Assembly (NCBI RefSeq): GCF_900102885.1
Contig: NZ_FNGE01000004.1
Span: 1-64,000, forward strand
Origin: Paracoccus chinensis
GTDB taxonomy: Bacteria > Pseudomonadota > Alphaproteobacteria > Rhodobacterales > Rhodobacteraceae
Length of the DNA: 64,000 nt
Direction of reading: 5' to 3'
A program made the translations under genes and the position numbers. Below the pieces are notes generated by a model. It was not told where the DNA came from and ran no database searches. It saw nothing but the letters and a program-made list of their open reading frames with translations. This document shows positions 7,223 through 16,757 of the stretch, one piece after another (position 1 is the stretch's first letter; every line of letters starts with the position of its first letter).

Positions 7223-8551
7223 CTAGAGATAGTCGCTGCGGCTGAGGCCGTATTTGGCCATCTTCTCGTTCAGCGTCCGGCGCGGCAGGCACAATTCGTC
7301 CATGACCGCGCTGATCGAACCCTTGTGGCGGCGCATTGTGTTGTCGATCAGCATCTTCTCGAAGCTCTCGACATATTCCTTGAGCGGCTTGCCCTCCGTA
7401 GTCGTCGCGTCGGTCTGCGCCTCTTCCCCGTCTCCCATCAGGAGCGAGGTGATCGACCCCGAGCCGCGCCGGTTCTGCAGGACCGCGCGCTCGGCCACGT
7501 TGATGAGCTGGCGGATGTTGCCCGGCCAGGGCGCCTGCAGAAGCTGGGCGGCCTCCTGCGCGGTGATCTGGGGCGGCTCGCAGCCGTATTCGTCGGCGAA
7601 CTGTTCGGTCATGCGGGTGAAGAGCGCGAGAATATCCTCGCCCCGCTGGCGCAGGGGCGGCAGGGTGATCTTCAAGGCCGACAGGCGATAGAAGAGGTCG
7701 GGTCGCAGGCTGTCCTCGGCCCGGCGACCCTCGCCGCGGGCGTTGGAAATGGCGATGATCCGCGTCTCGGCGGGCGCGCCCTGCCCCGCGATGAAGGCCA
7801 GAAGCCGTGCCTGAAGGGGCTCGGACAGCGCCTCGATGTCCTCGAGGCAAAGCGTGCCGCCGCGCGCCTCCTCGACGGCCGGAAGCCCGTCCTCGACCGG
7901 ACCGAACAGGCGCGTGGCCAGCGCCTCCTCGTTGTAGGCCGCGCAGGAGATGGGGACGAACTTGCGGGACGCGCGCGGCCCGACCGCGTGCAGGGCATGG
8001 GCGACCAGCGTCTTGCCGGTCCCGGTTTCGCCGTCGATCAGGACATGGCCGTCGGCCTGGCCGAGATCGAGGATATCCTCGCGCAGCCGTTCCATCGCCG
8101 GGCTGGAGCCCACCAGCTTGGACATGACCTGCTGGCCCTCGCTGAGATCCCGGCGCAGGGCGCGGTTGTCCAGCGTGATGCGGCGGGCCTGCGTGGCCTT
8201 CTTGGCCAGTTCCGTCATCCGGTCGGGATTGAAAGGCTTTTCCATGAAGTCCATGGCGCCCAGACGCATCGCCTCGACCGCCATGGGCACGTCGCCGTGC
8301 CCGGTGATCATGATGACCGGCAGGCCCGAATCCTGGCCCATCAGCCGCTTGAGGAAGGCCATGCCGTCCATGCCGGGCATGCGGATGTCGGAAATCACCA
8401 CGCCGGGCCAGTCGGGACCGATGGCCTTGAGCGCCTCTTCGGCGCTGGCGAAGCTTTCGGTGCGGAAGCCCGAGAGCGTCAGCCACTGGCTGATAGATTC
8501 GCGCATGTCGGGTTCGTCATCGACGATCGCCACGGTCATCGTCTGCGTCAT
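7223..8551 (-). CDS. dctD: DctD-like response regulator with AAA+ domain lacking GAFTGA
   Basis: Response regulator of the C4-dicarboxylate DctB/DctD type, 442 residues. Receiver domain 1-120 with acidic pocket DDE (11-13) and phospho-acceptor D55 in ISDIRMPG; AAA+ domain about 148-365 with Walker A GETGTGKT (174-181) and arginine-finger region RPDLFYRLSAL; C-terminal Fis-type HTH about 410-440. The GAFTGA loop that contacts sigma-54 is absent: between RLFG and GGTL there are only 12 residues. Walker B reads LEDI instead of LDEI. The regulator may therefore not act with sigma-54 in the usual way. Start chosen at MTQTMTVAIVDDE. It lies 16 bp after its partner dctB. No dctPQM transporter is in the window. 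Confidence 0.88.
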   Translation of the reverse strand: MTQTMTVAIVDDEPDMRESISQWLTLSGFRTESFASAEEALKAIGPDWPGVVISDIRMPGMDGMAFLKRLMGQDSGLPVIMITGHGDVPMAVEAMRLGAMDFMEKPFNPDRMTELAKKATQARRITLDNRALRRDLSEGQQVMSKLVGSSPAMERLREDILDLGQADGHVLIDGETGTGKTLVAHALHAVGPRASRKFVPISCAAYNEEALATRLFGPVEDGLPAVEEARGGTLCLEDIEALSEPLQARLLAFIAGQGAPAETRIIAISNARGEGRRAEDSLRPDLFYRLSALKITLPPLRQRGEDILALFTRMTEQFADEYGCEPPQITAQEAAQLLQAPWPGNIRQLINVAERAVLQNRRGSGSITSLLMGDGEEAQTDATTTEGKPLKEYVESFEKMLIDNTMRRHKGSISAVMDELCLPRRTLNEKMAKYGLSRSDYL

Positions 8552-8567
8552 CTGCGAAGTCCTTTCG

Positions 8568-10373
8568 TCATTCCGCGGCCAGCGGCGTGGCGCCGCGCCG
8601 GGCGGGTTCATACAGCGGCAGCTCGAGGTCGAACACCGCGCCGCCGCTGTCGCGGTTGTGGGCGGTCAGGCGGCCGCCGAAATCGGCCACGATGCCCGAC
8701 GAGATCGCGAGCCCGAGGCCGGTGCCCTCGCCGGGGCTTTTCGTGGTCCAGAAGGGCTCGAACAGCTTTTCCAGGTCGGCCACGCCGGGGCCGTTGTCGC
8801 GCACCGACAGCCGCGCGTGCGAAAGCTTGTCCACCACCAGTTCGATCGAGGGGTCGCGGATCTCGCGCGTGGCGTCCATGGCGTTGCGCAACAGGTTGAT
8901 GATGACCTGTTCCAGCCGGATGCGGTCGCAGAAGACCATCACCGGCTCGCGCGGCAGGCTGCGCTGCAGGCGGACGCGGCGGTTGCGCAACTGCGGCTCC
9001 ATCATCGTCAGCGCCCCGGACAGGGCCACGCGCAGGTCCACCGGCTCGAAGGCCTCGCCGCCCTTGCGGGCATAGGACTTGAGCTGGCGGGTGATGGTGC
9101 CCATCCGGTCCAGAAGGTCGTCGATGCGCTGGAACGAGGTCAGCGCCTCGTCCCCCCGCCCGCGTTCCAGCAGCAGGCGCGCCCCGGCAAGATAGGTCTT
9201 CATGGCGGCCAGGGGCTGGTTCAGCTCGTGGCTGACGCCCGCCGACATCTCGCCCAGCGCGGCCAGCTTCGAGGCCTGCTGGACGGTCTGCTCGGCCACG
9301 CGCAGCTCGCGCTGCATCCGCTCGCGTTCCGCGATCTCGCGCGTCAGGCGGGCGTTCAGCGCCCGCAGGTCGGCCGATTCCCGGCGATAGCGGGCGGACT
9401 GGACACTGGCGCGGCGCGACAGGACATAGAAGCCCAGCGCCATCAGCAGGGCAAAGCCCATGATTTCCAGCGCAAGAAAGGCGTTCACCCGGTCGCGCAC
9501 CGAGTCGAAGGTGGTGAACAGGGTCATCCGCCAGCCCCGGAAGGGGATGCGCGTTTCCGTCTGCATGACCGCGCGGCCGCCCACATAGGCATCGGCGGGG
9601 CGGTTGGACCAGTCGGCGGTGACCTGGAAGGCGCGCTCGATGGCCGAAGGGGCGGAACGGACCGCCAGCGCATCGGCCAGCGTGTGGCCGCGCCAGCGCG
9701 GCTCGGTCGAAAGGATGATCTGGCCCGAGCTGTCGGTGACCACCACCGCGTCCGAGATGCCCGACCAGGACCGTTCCAGCCGCAGCAGGTCGGCGCCGAC
9801 GACGATCACCCCCAGCGCCCGTCCGTCGCTGACCACGGCGCGGGAATAGGTGAAGTCGAAGCCGCCCGTGTCGCCCGGCGAGACGGTGAAGACTGTGTCG
9901 TTCGTCCGCAGCGCCTCGACATAAAAGGGCGAGAGCACGTAGTTCGCGCCCAGAAGCTTGCGGTCCGTGGCCCCGACGGTGCGGCCCGAATTGTCCAGAA
10001 GCCGGATCGAGGCCGCGCCGATGTCCTTCTGCGCGGCGATCAGCCGGGCCGAGACGGTGGCGTAGTCCTTGGTGCTGAGCGCGCCGATCAGCGCCGGGTC
10101 GCGCGCCAGCAGCAGCGGCACGACCGCCGTGCGCTGCAGTTCGGACAGCAGGTTGCCGGTATAAAGGGCCGAGCGCAGTTCGGCCCGGACGCGCGTGTTT
10201 TCCGAAAAGCGCTCGGTCAGCCAGACATTGGTCCACCAGATCGCGCCCACGGCCGCGGCCAGCAGAAGGACGACGGCAAGGCGGTTGACCAGCCGGGCAC
10301 GGGCGGCCACCCGGGCGCGCAGCGCGGCGGGATGGGTCGGGTCGTCCTCGATCTCTTGGCCGCGATCTGCCAT
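8568..10373 (-). CDS. dctB: DctB-like sensor histidine kinase
   Basis: Membrane-bound kinase of 601 residues. A first membrane segment near residues 25-45 and a second near 285-305 bracket a periplasmic double-Cache-like sensor region. A coiled linker (RELRVAEQTVQQ) leads to the phospho-acceptor helix SHELNQPLAAMKTY, the N box NLLRNAMDATRE, the G1 box DNGPGV and the G2 box GTGLGLAIS. The order matches DctB, which senses C4-dicarboxylates. The start MADRGQEIEDD is preferred over a longer frame. It forms an operon with the dctD-like gene. Confidence 0.9.
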   Translation of the reverse strand: MADRGQEIEDDPTHPAALRARVAARARLVNRLAVVLLLAAAVGAIWWTNVWLTERFSENTRVRAELRSALYTGNLLSELQRTAVVPLLLARDPALIGALSTKDYATVSARLIAAQKDIGAASIRLLDNSGRTVGATDRKLLGANYVLSPFYVEALRTNDTVFTVSPGDTGGFDFTYSRAVVSDGRALGVIVVGADLLRLERSWSGISDAVVVTDSSGQIILSTEPRWRGHTLADALAVRSAPSAIERAFQVTADWSNRPADAYVGGRAVMQTETRIPFRGWRMTLFTTFDSVRDRVNAFLALEIMGFALLMALGFYVLSRRASVQSARYRRESADLRALNARLTREIAERERMQRELRVAEQTVQQASKLAALGEMSAGVSHELNQPLAAMKTYLAGARLLLERGRGDEALTSFQRIDDLLDRMGTITRQLKSYARKGGEAFEPVDLRVALSGALTMMEPQLRNRRVRLQRSLPREPVMVFCDRIRLEQVIINLLRNAMDATREIRDPSIELVVDKLSHARLSVRDNGPGVADLEKLFEPFWTTKSPGEGTGLGLAISSGIVADFGGRLTAHNRDSGGAVFDLELPLYEPARRGATPLAAE

Positions 10374-10431
10374 GCCGGCCAATCTAGGAAATGGCGGGCT
10401 TCCGCTCAAGCTCTTGCGTCGGTCGGCTGCT

Positions 10432-11100
10432 TTACGCCGCGACGGTCGAGTCGATCAGGCCGTGGAACAGCCGCGCCCCGTCCGAGCCGCCATGCGCCGC
10501 TTCCGCCGCGCGTTCGGGATGCGGCATCATCCCCAGGACCCGGCGGTTTTCCGACAGAACGCCCGCGATGTCGGACATCGAGCCGTTGAGCCCGCCGCGA
10601 TAGGTCAGCGCGATGCGACCCTCGGCCTTGAGGCGGGCCAGGCCCTCGGCGTCAATCTGGTAGTTGCCGTCATGATGGGCGACGGGGAAGGTGATCTCTT
10701 CGCCGTCCGAAAAGGCCGACAGGAAGGCGTTGTCGCGCGATTCGACGCGCAGGGCGGCGTCCTTGCAGATGAAGGTCAGGCCCGCGTTGCGCATGAGCGC
10801 GCCGGGCAGCAGGCCCAGTTCCGTCAGCACCTGGAAGCCGTTGCAGATGCCCAGCACATAGCCGCCCCGTTCGGCATGGTCGCGGATCGCGCCTGCGACG
10901 GGCGAGCGGGCGGCGATGGCCCCGCAGCGCAGGTAGTCGCCGAAGGAGAAGCCGCCGGGCACCGCGACGAGGTCGGTCCCTGCCGGCAGAGCGTCGTCCT
11001 TGTGCCAGACGCGGGCGACATCCGCGCCTGCGGCCTTCAGCGCGACGAGGAGGTCGCGGTCGCAGTTGGACCCGGGGAAGGTGATGACGGCGGCTTTCAT
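10432..11100 (-). CDS. purQ: phosphoribosylformylglycinamidine synthase subunit PurQ
   Basis: Glutaminase subunit of the fourth step of purine synthesis, supplying ammonia to PurL. The 222 residues start [16 protein letters not shown]. The class I amidotransferase nucleophile is the Cys in [10 protein letters not shown], and the catalytic His-Glu is in [22 protein letters not shown] is diagnostic for PurQ. The first ATG of the longer frame lies in non-coding sequence. purL and purS are not in the window. Confidence 0.96.
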   Translation of the reverse strand: MKAAVITFPGSNCDRDLLVALKAAGADVARVWHKDDALPAGTDLVAVPGGFSFGDYLRCGAIAARSPVAGAIRDHAERGGYVLGICNGFQVLTELGLLPGALMRNAGLTFICKDAALRVESRDNAFLSAFSDGEEITFPVAHHDGNYQIDAEGLARLKAEGRIALTYRGGLNGSMSDIAGVLSENRRVLGMMPHPERAAEAAHGGSDGARLFHGLIDSTVAA

Positions 11101-11231
11101 CGGCGGCGCTCCGAGGCTGGGGATGGCGTGGAGATAGCCTGCGGGGGCCCCGGGGGAAAGACCTGCGGGGCCGGGAACCGGGGGTGGCGCGCGGGAATTG
11201 ATCGTCACCCCTCGATCTTCGGAGACATGCG

Positions 11232-12029
11232 ATGCGCCTCAACCGACGCCAGACCCTTGCCGCCGCCCTGGCCGCGGGGGCCGCGGCCAGCCTGCCCGCC
11301 ATGCTGCGGGCGCAGGCCGCCGCCTCTGGAACCGCCGCCCCTGCCGCCGCGCCCGAGTTCCTGACCCCCTTCGGCCATGCGAGCCTGATGCTGACGCTGG
11401 GCGGCCAGAAGATCCTGGTGGACCCGGTGGGCGGCGCCGACCGCTATGCCTCGGCCGGGACGCCCGCCGCCGTGCTGGTCACGCACGAACACGGCGACCA
11501 CTTCGACCCCGAGACCCTGGCCGCCGTCGTGACCGAGGGCGTGGCGCTGATCATGAACCCGGCCGTCGCCGAGAAGCTGCCCGAGGCGCTGCGGTCCCGC
11601 GCGACCGTCATGGCCAACGGCGACACGGGCGAGGTCGCGGGAATGCCCATCGAGGCCGTGCCCGCCTACAACGTCACGCCCGAGCGGACGCAGTATCACC
11701 CCAAGGGCCGCGACAACGGCTATGTGCTGACCTCGCCCGAGCACGGCCGCATCTACATTGCGGGCGACACCGAGGCCACGCCCGAGTTCCGCGCCCAGAA
11801 GGACATCGCCGTCGCCTTCGTGCCGATGAACCTGCCCTACACGATGGAGGTGGACCAGGCGGTCGAAGGCGTGGCCGAGATGGCGCCGAAGATGGTCATC
11901 CCCTATCACCACCGCGGCAACGACCCGGCCGAGTTCGCCGAGAAGCTGCGCACCACCGGTGCCGCGACCGCCGTCGCCATCGTGGACTGGTATCCCGAAA
12001 CGGACGACCCCAAGGGTCCCGCCAGCTGA
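11232..12029 (+). CDS. exported MBL-fold metal-dependent hydrolase (UlaG/UPF0173-like)
   Basis: Zinc-type metallo-beta-lactamase-fold hydrolase, 265 residues. The N-terminus has a Tat-like signal ([13 protein letters not shown] followed by an Ala-rich stretch and AQA), suggesting periplasmic export. The mature part carries [18 protein letters not shown], the metal motif THEHGDHFD and the later metal-binding AGDTEATPE, a pattern of the L-ascorbate-6-P lactonase-like group. Divergent from purQ and followed by a terminator, so likely a single-gene unit. The substrate is unknown. Confidence 0.85.
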   Translation: MRLNRRQTLAAALAAGAAASLPAMLRAQAAASGTAAPAAAPEFLTPFGHASLMLTLGGQKILVDPVGGADRYASAGTPAAVLVTHEHGDHFDPETLAAVVTEGVALIMNPAVAEKLPEALRSRATVMANGDTGEVAGMPIEAVPAYNVTPERTQYHPKGRDNGYVLTSPEHGRIYIAGDTEATPEFRAQKDIAVAFVPMNLPYTMEVDQAVEGVAEMAPKMVIPYHHRGNDPAEFAEKLRTTGAATAVAIVDWYPETDDPKGPAS

Positions 12030-12035
12030 CATGAG

Positions 12036-12068
12036 AACGGCCGGGCAAGCGCCCGGCCGTTTGCGTTT
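12036..12068 (+). terminator. Rho-independent terminator after the MBL-fold gene
   Basis: Perfect 10-bp stem (12037-12046 with 12051-12060), 4-nt loop, followed by TTGCGTTTTC. It lies between the convergent MBL-fold and icd genes. Confidence 0.75.
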
Positions 12069-12086
12069 TCCGCAAGGCAGCGGCGG

Positions 12087-13301
12087 TCAGTCCGCCAGCG
12101 CCTTGTTCAGGTAGTCGTCCACCTTCTCGAGATAGCCCATGGTGGACAGCCATTTCTGGTCGGGGCCGACCAGCAGGGCGAGGTCCTTGGTCATGAAGCC
12201 GTCCTCGACCGCCTGCACGGTCACGCGCTCCAGCGTCTCGGCAAAGCGCTGCAACTGCTCGTTGCCGTCCAGCTTGGCACGGTGCTTCAGCCCGCCCGTC
12301 CAGGCGTAGATCGAGGCGATGGAGTTGGTCGAGGTCTCCTTGCCCTTCTGATGCTCGCGGTAGTGGCGGGTCACGGTGCCGTGGGCGGCCTCGGCCTCGA
12401 CGGTCTTGCCGTCGGGCGTCATCAGGACCGAGGTCATCAGGCCGAGGCTGCCGAAGCCCTGCGCCACGGTGTCGGACTGCACGTCGCCGTCGTAGTTCTT
12501 GCAGGCCCATACATAGCCGCCCGACCATTTCAGGCTGGAGGCCACCATGTCGTCGATCAGGCGGTGTTCATAGGTGATGCCGGCGGCCTTGAACCTGTCG
12601 GCGAACTCGGCGTCGAAGACCTCCTGGAACAGGTCCTTGAAGCGGCCGTCGTAGGCCTTGAGGATCGTGTTCTTGGTCGAGAGATAGACCGGATAGCCGC
12701 GGTTCAGGCCGTAGTTCATGGAGGCCCGGGCGAAGTCGCGGATCGAGTCGTCCAGGTTGTACATGGCCATCGCCACGCCCGAGGACGGGGCCTGGAAGAC
12801 CTCGTGCTCGATGGTCTCGCCATCTTCGCCGACGAAGCGGATCGTCAGCCTGCCCTTGCCGGGGAAGCGGAAATCGGTGGCCTTGTACTGGTCGCCGAAG
12901 GCATGGCGGCCGACGATCACGGGCTGGGTCCAGTGGGGAACCAGGCGCGGGACGTTGCGGGCGATGATCGGCTCGCGGAAGATCACGCCGCCCAGGATGT
13001 TGCGGATGGTGCCGTTGGGCGACTTCCACATCTTCTTGAGGCCGAATTCCTCGACCCGCGCCTCGTCGGGGGTGATGGTCGCGCATTTGACGCCGACGCC
13101 ATGCTGCTTGATCGCATTGGCGGCATCGATCGTGACCTGGTCCTCGGTGCGGTCACGCTCCTCGATGCCCAGGTCGTAGTATTTCAGGTCGATGTCCAGA
13201 TAGGGCAGAATCAGCTTCTTCTTGATGAAGTCCCAGATGATCCGGGTCATCTCGTCGCCGTCCAGTTCGACGACGGGATTGTCTACCTTGATCTTGGTCA
13301 T
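12087..13301 (-). CDS. icd: NADP-dependent isocitrate dehydrogenase
   Basis: TCA-cycle enzyme converting isocitrate to 2-oxoglutarate with NADPH production. The 404 residues are of the homodimeric eukaryote-like type: start [20 protein letters not shown], then [16 protein letters not shown] and [20 protein letters not shown], with the cofactor region [16 protein letters not shown]. The ATG at 13301 is preceded by GGGGAGCCCCCC; 63 upstream codons of the open frame are rejected because they lack coding character. Monocistronic. Confidence 0.96.
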   Translation of the reverse strand: MTKIKVDNPVVELDGDEMTRIIWDFIKKKLILPYLDIDLKYYDLGIEERDRTEDQVTIDAANAIKQHGVGVKCATITPDEARVEEFGLKKMWKSPNGTIRNILGGVIFREPIIARNVPRLVPHWTQPVIVGRHAFGDQYKATDFRFPGKGRLTIRFVGEDGETIEHEVFQAPSSGVAMAMYNLDDSIRDFARASMNYGLNRGYPVYLSTKNTILKAYDGRFKDLFQEVFDAEFADRFKAAGITYEHRLIDDMVASSLKWSGGYVWACKNYDGDVQSDTVAQGFGSLGLMTSVLMTPDGKTVEAEAAHGTVTRHYREHQKGKETSTNSIASIYAWTGGLKHRAKLDGNEQLQRFAETLERVTVQAVEDGFMTKDLALLVGPDQKWLSTMGYLEKVDDYLNKALAD

Positions 13302-13553
13302 TGGGGGGCTCCCCTTGGCGTTGGCGTTGCGGGCCCATAGCGCCGATCCCCCCGGATGTGAAGACGGTATGCGATGGTATGCCGCATAATCCGTATGCAA
13401 AGGCATGCCGCCAAATGCCGCCACGTCAAATTCGGATTGCACCCGATTAGCGGCGTTTTTGAATAAAACTGTCCGGAAGTACAGGTTCATCGAAGGCCAT
13501 GGGACAAGCTAAAGACGAGAACTGTTACCAGTTTACACGTCAGGATGTTTCCA

Positions 13554-14690
13554 GTGGCTACGGTCAATTTGCTTTGGTTCGGCAATCAGCCGCAATTCAA
13601 TTCCACTTCCAATTCAACGGCGACGCAGAACGAGGCCAATGCCCTTGTGGGCTACGACGCCTTCGGCCCGGCCGAAATCAAGCCGGTCGCGCTCAGCGGC
13701 AAGGAATACAAGGTCGGGGAATGGTGGAAGCCGGAATGGGGTTTCTCGTCCAGCTACAACAAGGACCAGCCCTCGGTGATGACCTATGTCTCGCCGCAAT
13801 CGGGCAAAAAGCTTTCCACCCAGATCACCGGTTTCTTCGAGGTCGATTACAGGCTGACCCTTCCCGATGGATGCACGACCGATGAATCGGGCGTGCTGAT
13901 CCAGATGGCCAATGGCGACATGTTCTTTCGCCCTGCGGTCGATACGCTCAGGGACTGGAAGAACATCGACGGGCTGCGCGGCGTCACGATCCTGAAGGCA
14001 AAGCCGCTTCCGGCGACCATCTATCCGTCGTCGCGCATTTCCTTCGCCCCCGACATCTTCGATCTTCCGATCGTGCCCTGCTTCACGGCGGGCACCCTGA
14101 TCCGCACCGCCGAAGGCGAGCGCCCGGTCGAGGACCTGGCCCTGGGCGATCTCGTCTGGACCCGCGACAACGGGTTGCAGCCCATCCGCTGGATCGGCCG
14201 CCGGGTGCTGCGCCCGGCCGAGCTTGCGGCGCAGCCGAACCTGCGCCCGATCCGCATCAAGGCAGGCGCGCTGGGCGCGGGGCAGCCGGCGCGGGACCTG
14301 GTCGTCTCGCCCCAGCATCGCATCCTGGTGCGCTCGGCCATCGCGGTGCGCATGTTCGGCGCGGCCGAGGTGCTGGTCGCGGCCAAGCAGCTTCTGTCCC
14401 TGCCCGGCATCGAGATCGACGAGTCGGCGCGCGACGTCACCTATCTGCACCTGATGTTCGACCATCACGAGGTGCTGGTCTCGAACGGCGCCGAGACGGA
14501 ATCGCTTTACCCCGGCCCGGTGGCACTGGCCGCGCTGGGCGAGGCCGCGGCGGCCGAGATCCACGCGCTTTTCCCCGAATTGTGCGAGGGTGAGGACGGC
14601 TTCCCCCCTGCCCGCCAGCTCGTGCCCGGCCGTCTGGCCCGCAAGCTGGCCGAGCGCCACGGCAAGAACGGGATCGCGCTGGCGAGCTGA
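13554..14690 (+). CDS. Hint-domain (Hedgehog/intein) protein
   Basis: 378 residues, no signal peptide. The first 170 or so residues resemble no family I can name. A Hint domain starts at Cys176 (CFTAGTLIRTAEG), continues through VEDLALGDLVWTRDNG and LQPIRWIGRR, and reaches HLMFDHHEVLVSNG near residue 305. A C-terminal part of about 70 residues follows. Such Hint_2 proteins are common in Rhodobacteraceae; an autocleavage role is possible, but no splicing His-Asn end is evident. The GTG at 13554 is chosen because AGGA lies 8 nt upstream; an ATG at 13545 overlaps that site. Divergent from icd. Confidence 0.8.
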   Translation: MATVNLLWFGNQPQFNSTSNSTATQNEANALVGYDAFGPAEIKPVALSGKEYKVGEWWKPEWGFSSSYNKDQPSVMTYVSPQSGKKLSTQITGFFEVDYRLTLPDGCTTDESGVLIQMANGDMFFRPAVDTLRDWKNIDGLRGVTILKAKPLPATIYPSSRISFAPDIFDLPIVPCFTAGTLIRTAEGERPVEDLALGDLVWTRDNGLQPIRWIGRRVLRPAELAAQPNLRPIRIKAGALGAGQPARDLVVSPQHRILVRSAIAVRMFGAAEVLVAAKQLLSLPGIEIDESARDVTYLHLMFDHHEVLVSNGAETESLYPGPVALAALGEAAAAEIHALFPELCEGEDGFPPARQLVPGRLARKLAERHGKNGIALAS

Positions 14691-14706
14691 CCCCGTCCGG
14701 CGGCGG

Positions 14707-14736
14707 CACGCCCCCTTCCGGGGGCGCGCCCGTTTT
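14707..14736 (+). terminator. terminator after the Hint gene
   Basis: Stem of seven or more bp (CGCCCCC at 14709-14715 with GGGGGCG at 14720-14726) followed by CGCCCGTTTTC, ending at the convergent hydrolase stop. Confidence 0.65.
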
Positions 14737-15395
14737 CAGCGCGTCGTCTCGGTCAGCCGCTTGCGCACGTAAGCCTGCACGGTGTCGATCATCGGCTTCA
14801 TGTGGGCCTCGTCGTCGCGGAAGAAGTGGTCCGCGCCGTCGATTTCCTCATGCGTGATGGTGATGCCCTTCTGCTCGCGCAGCTTGGCGACCAGGGCGTT
14901 GGTGTCCTTGGGGGGCGCCACGCGGTCGGCCGTGCCGTTGATGATGAGGCCCGAGGACGGACAGGGCGCGAGGAAGCTGAAGTCATACATGTTCGCGGGC
15001 GGCGAGACGCTGACGAAGCCGGTGATCTCGGGGCGGCGCATCAGCAGCTGCATCCCGATCCAGGCGCCGAAGCTGAAGCCCGCGACCCAGCAGTGCTTGG
15101 AGTTCGGGTTCATCGCCTGCAGGTAGTCCAGCGCCGAGGCCGCGTCCGACAGCTCTCCGATGCCCTGGTCGAACTCGCCCTGGCTGCGGCCGACGCCCCG
15201 GAAGTTGAAGCGCATCACCGTGAAGCCCATCCGGTGGAAGGCATAATGCAGGTTGTAGACCACCCGGTTGTTCATCGTCCCGCCATATTGCGGATGCGGA
15301 TGCAGCACGATGGCGATGGGGGCATCGGGCTTGGGTTGCGGGTGATAGCGCCCTTCCAGGCGGCCTTCGGGTCCGGGGAAGATAAGCTCGGGCAT
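14736..15395 (-). CDS. alpha/beta hydrolase (serine esterase-like)
   Basis: 219-residue cytosolic alpha/beta hydrolase. Visible: VLHPHPQYGGTMNNRVV (oxyanion region), RFNFRGVGRSQG, the nucleophile elbow GFSFGAWIG, the acid in NGTADRVAPP and the late His in DGADHFFRD. This pattern fits the family in which the gene lies next to an iscR/suf cluster in Rhodobacteraceae; here the divergent neighbour is indeed an Rrf2 regulator, but no suf genes follow. Start at MPELIFPGPEG; an earlier in-frame ATG is unsupported. Substrate unknown. Confidence 0.88.
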   Translation of the reverse strand: MPELIFPGPEGRLEGRYHPQPKPDAPIAIVLHPHPQYGGTMNNRVVYNLHYAFHRMGFTVMRFNFRGVGRSQGEFDQGIGELSDAASALDYLQAMNPNSKHCWVAGFSFGAWIGMQLLMRRPEITGFVSVSPPANMYDFSFLAPCPSSGLIINGTADRVAPPKDTNALVAKLREQKGITITHEEIDGADHFFRDDEAHMKPMIDTVQAYVRKRLTETTR

Positions 15396-15601
15396 GACAC
15401 TCCTGTTCGGCTGACCCTGCGCGGCCCGCGCGGCCACGCCGGGCGGGTTCCTTGACGCAGCGGATGGCAGACCTTAGACGGACATCTGGGACGCGCAGCC
15501 GGTTTCCGCAAGAAACGGCAGGGCGGGCTTAGCGCAGGGCGCAAGACGGCGTCAATCTGTCCCGCCCGTCTGGACCGCCCGTCAGGACAGGGGGCGCGCA
15601 G

Positions 15602-16078
15602 ATGAAGCTTTCCACCAAGGGTCGCTATGCGATGGTCGCGCTGGTCGATCTGGCGACCAGCCCCGGTCGGCTGACGACGCTGGCGGCGATCTCGAAACGG
15701 CAGAACATCTCGCTGCCTTACCTGGAACAGCTGTTCGTGCGGCTGCGCCGCGCGGGGCTGGTCGAAAGCGTGCGCGGCCCGGGCGGCGGCTACAAGCTGG
15801 CGCGGGCGCCCGAAACCATCCGGGTGGCCGACATCCTGGGCGCCGTGGACGAGACGGTCAGCGCCCTGCACGTGGGCGCCGGCGCCTCGGGCGGGCAGAG
15901 CGGGACGCGGGCGCAGTCGCTGACCAACCGGCTGTGGGAGGGGCTGTCGGCCCATGTCTATGTCTTCCTGCACAACACGACCTTGGGGGACGTGGCGATG
16001 AACGGGCTTCTGCCCTGCCCTGCCGTGCCTGCCATCCTGTCGGTCGAGGACGACGAAAGCGAGCCCGCCCAGGCCTGA
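15602..16078 (+). CDS. Rrf2-family transcriptional regulator, IscR-like, without cluster cysteines
   Basis: 158 residues. The winged-helix N-terminus is strongly IscR-like: MKLSTKGRYAMVALVDLA, then RQNISLPYLEQLFVRLRRAGLV and GPGGGYKLAR. Classic IscR binds a 2Fe-2S cluster with three cysteines about residues 90-105; here that region (GASGGQSGTRAQS) has none, and the only Cys is near residue 139. Atypical IscR proteins are known in Rhodobacteraceae, so it may still sense iron or clusters by another ligand set. Divergent from the hydrolase gene; no cysteine desulfurase or suf gene is adjacent. Confidence 0.85.
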   Translation: MKLSTKGRYAMVALVDLATSPGRLTTLAAISKRQNISLPYLEQLFVRLRRAGLVESVRGPGGGYKLARAPETIRVADILGAVDETVSALHVGAGASGGQSGTRAQSLTNRLWEGLSAHVYVFLHNTTLGDVAMNGLLPCPAVPAILSVEDDESEPAQA

Positions 16079-16191
16079 CCCGGGCACGGATGCAACGCCC
16101 GCGCGGGCATCATGGCGCCACACGCATTCTTGGGTTTGAAGGCCCGAATCCCGTCCGGTAATCGGGCACAAACCCTTGAACGGACCCGATC

Positions 16192-16704
16192 ATGACCAAG
16201 CTGACCCTTGCCGCCGTCCTGGCCCTGATGACCCTGTCGGCCTGCGCCGTCCGCCCAGTCCCCCAGGTCGGGCCCGACGGGCAGCCGATTCCCGTGGCCT
16301 ACCGGATCACCCCGCGCGAAGAGGCCGAGATCCCGACCCGCGTGCTGACCCAGATCAACCTGCTGCGCACCCAGCAGGGATTGCAGGCGCTGACGCTGAG
16401 CCCGCAGCTGGCCGCCGCCGCCATGGCCCATTCCCGCGACATGTCGGCGCAGAACCGGGCCTGGCACTTCGGTTCGGACGGGTCCTCGCCGCTGGAGCGG
16501 GTGCGCCGCCAAGGCTATGCCGGGCGGCTCCTGGGCGAGGACATCTCGGAAACCTATGAGAACGAGATCAGCACGCTGGGCGCCTGGATGCAGACCCGCG
16601 ACACCCGCGACATCCTGATGGACCCGGCCGCGCGCGAACTGGGCATGGGCTGGTTCCAAGAGCCGACCAACAAGATCTGGTGGACGGTGCTGGTCGGCGG
16701 CTGA
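16192..16704 (+). CDS. CAP-domain lipoprotein
   Basis: 170 residues. The signal peptide ends in a lipobox (LSAC, Cys18), so it is a predicted membrane-anchored lipoprotein. The rest is a CAP/SCP domain: INLLRTQQGLQALTLSPQLAAAA, HSRDM, WHFGSDGSSPLERV, LGEDISETYEN and the closing GMGWFQEPTNKIWWTVLVGG region. Bacterial CAP proteins have no settled function. The helix-rich order and the His in AHSRDM and WHF match the usual cavity residues. Confidence 0.88.
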   Translation: MTKLTLAAVLALMTLSACAVRPVPQVGPDGQPIPVAYRITPREEAEIPTRVLTQINLLRTQQGLQALTLSPQLAAAAMAHSRDMSAQNRAWHFGSDGSSPLERVRRQGYAGRLLGEDISETYENEISTLGAWMQTRDTRDILMDPAARELGMGWFQEPTNKIWWTVLVGG

Positions 16705-16711
16705 TCCGCCA

Positions 16712-16757
16712 CGGCGGGGCTCTGCCCCGCACCCCGGGATATTTGGTCGAAGAAGAA
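16712..16757. repeat. dispersed intergenic element: GC hairpin plus CCCCGGGATATTTGG
   Basis: A 7-bp hairpin GCGGGGC-TCT-GCCCCGC is followed by CCCCGGGATATTTGG and GAAGAAGAA. The same order (GC hairpin, CCCCGGGGATACTTG, GAAGAA) recurs at 46734-46824. Elements of this look are frequent between genes in Rhodobacteraceae; function unknown. Confidence 0.5.
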
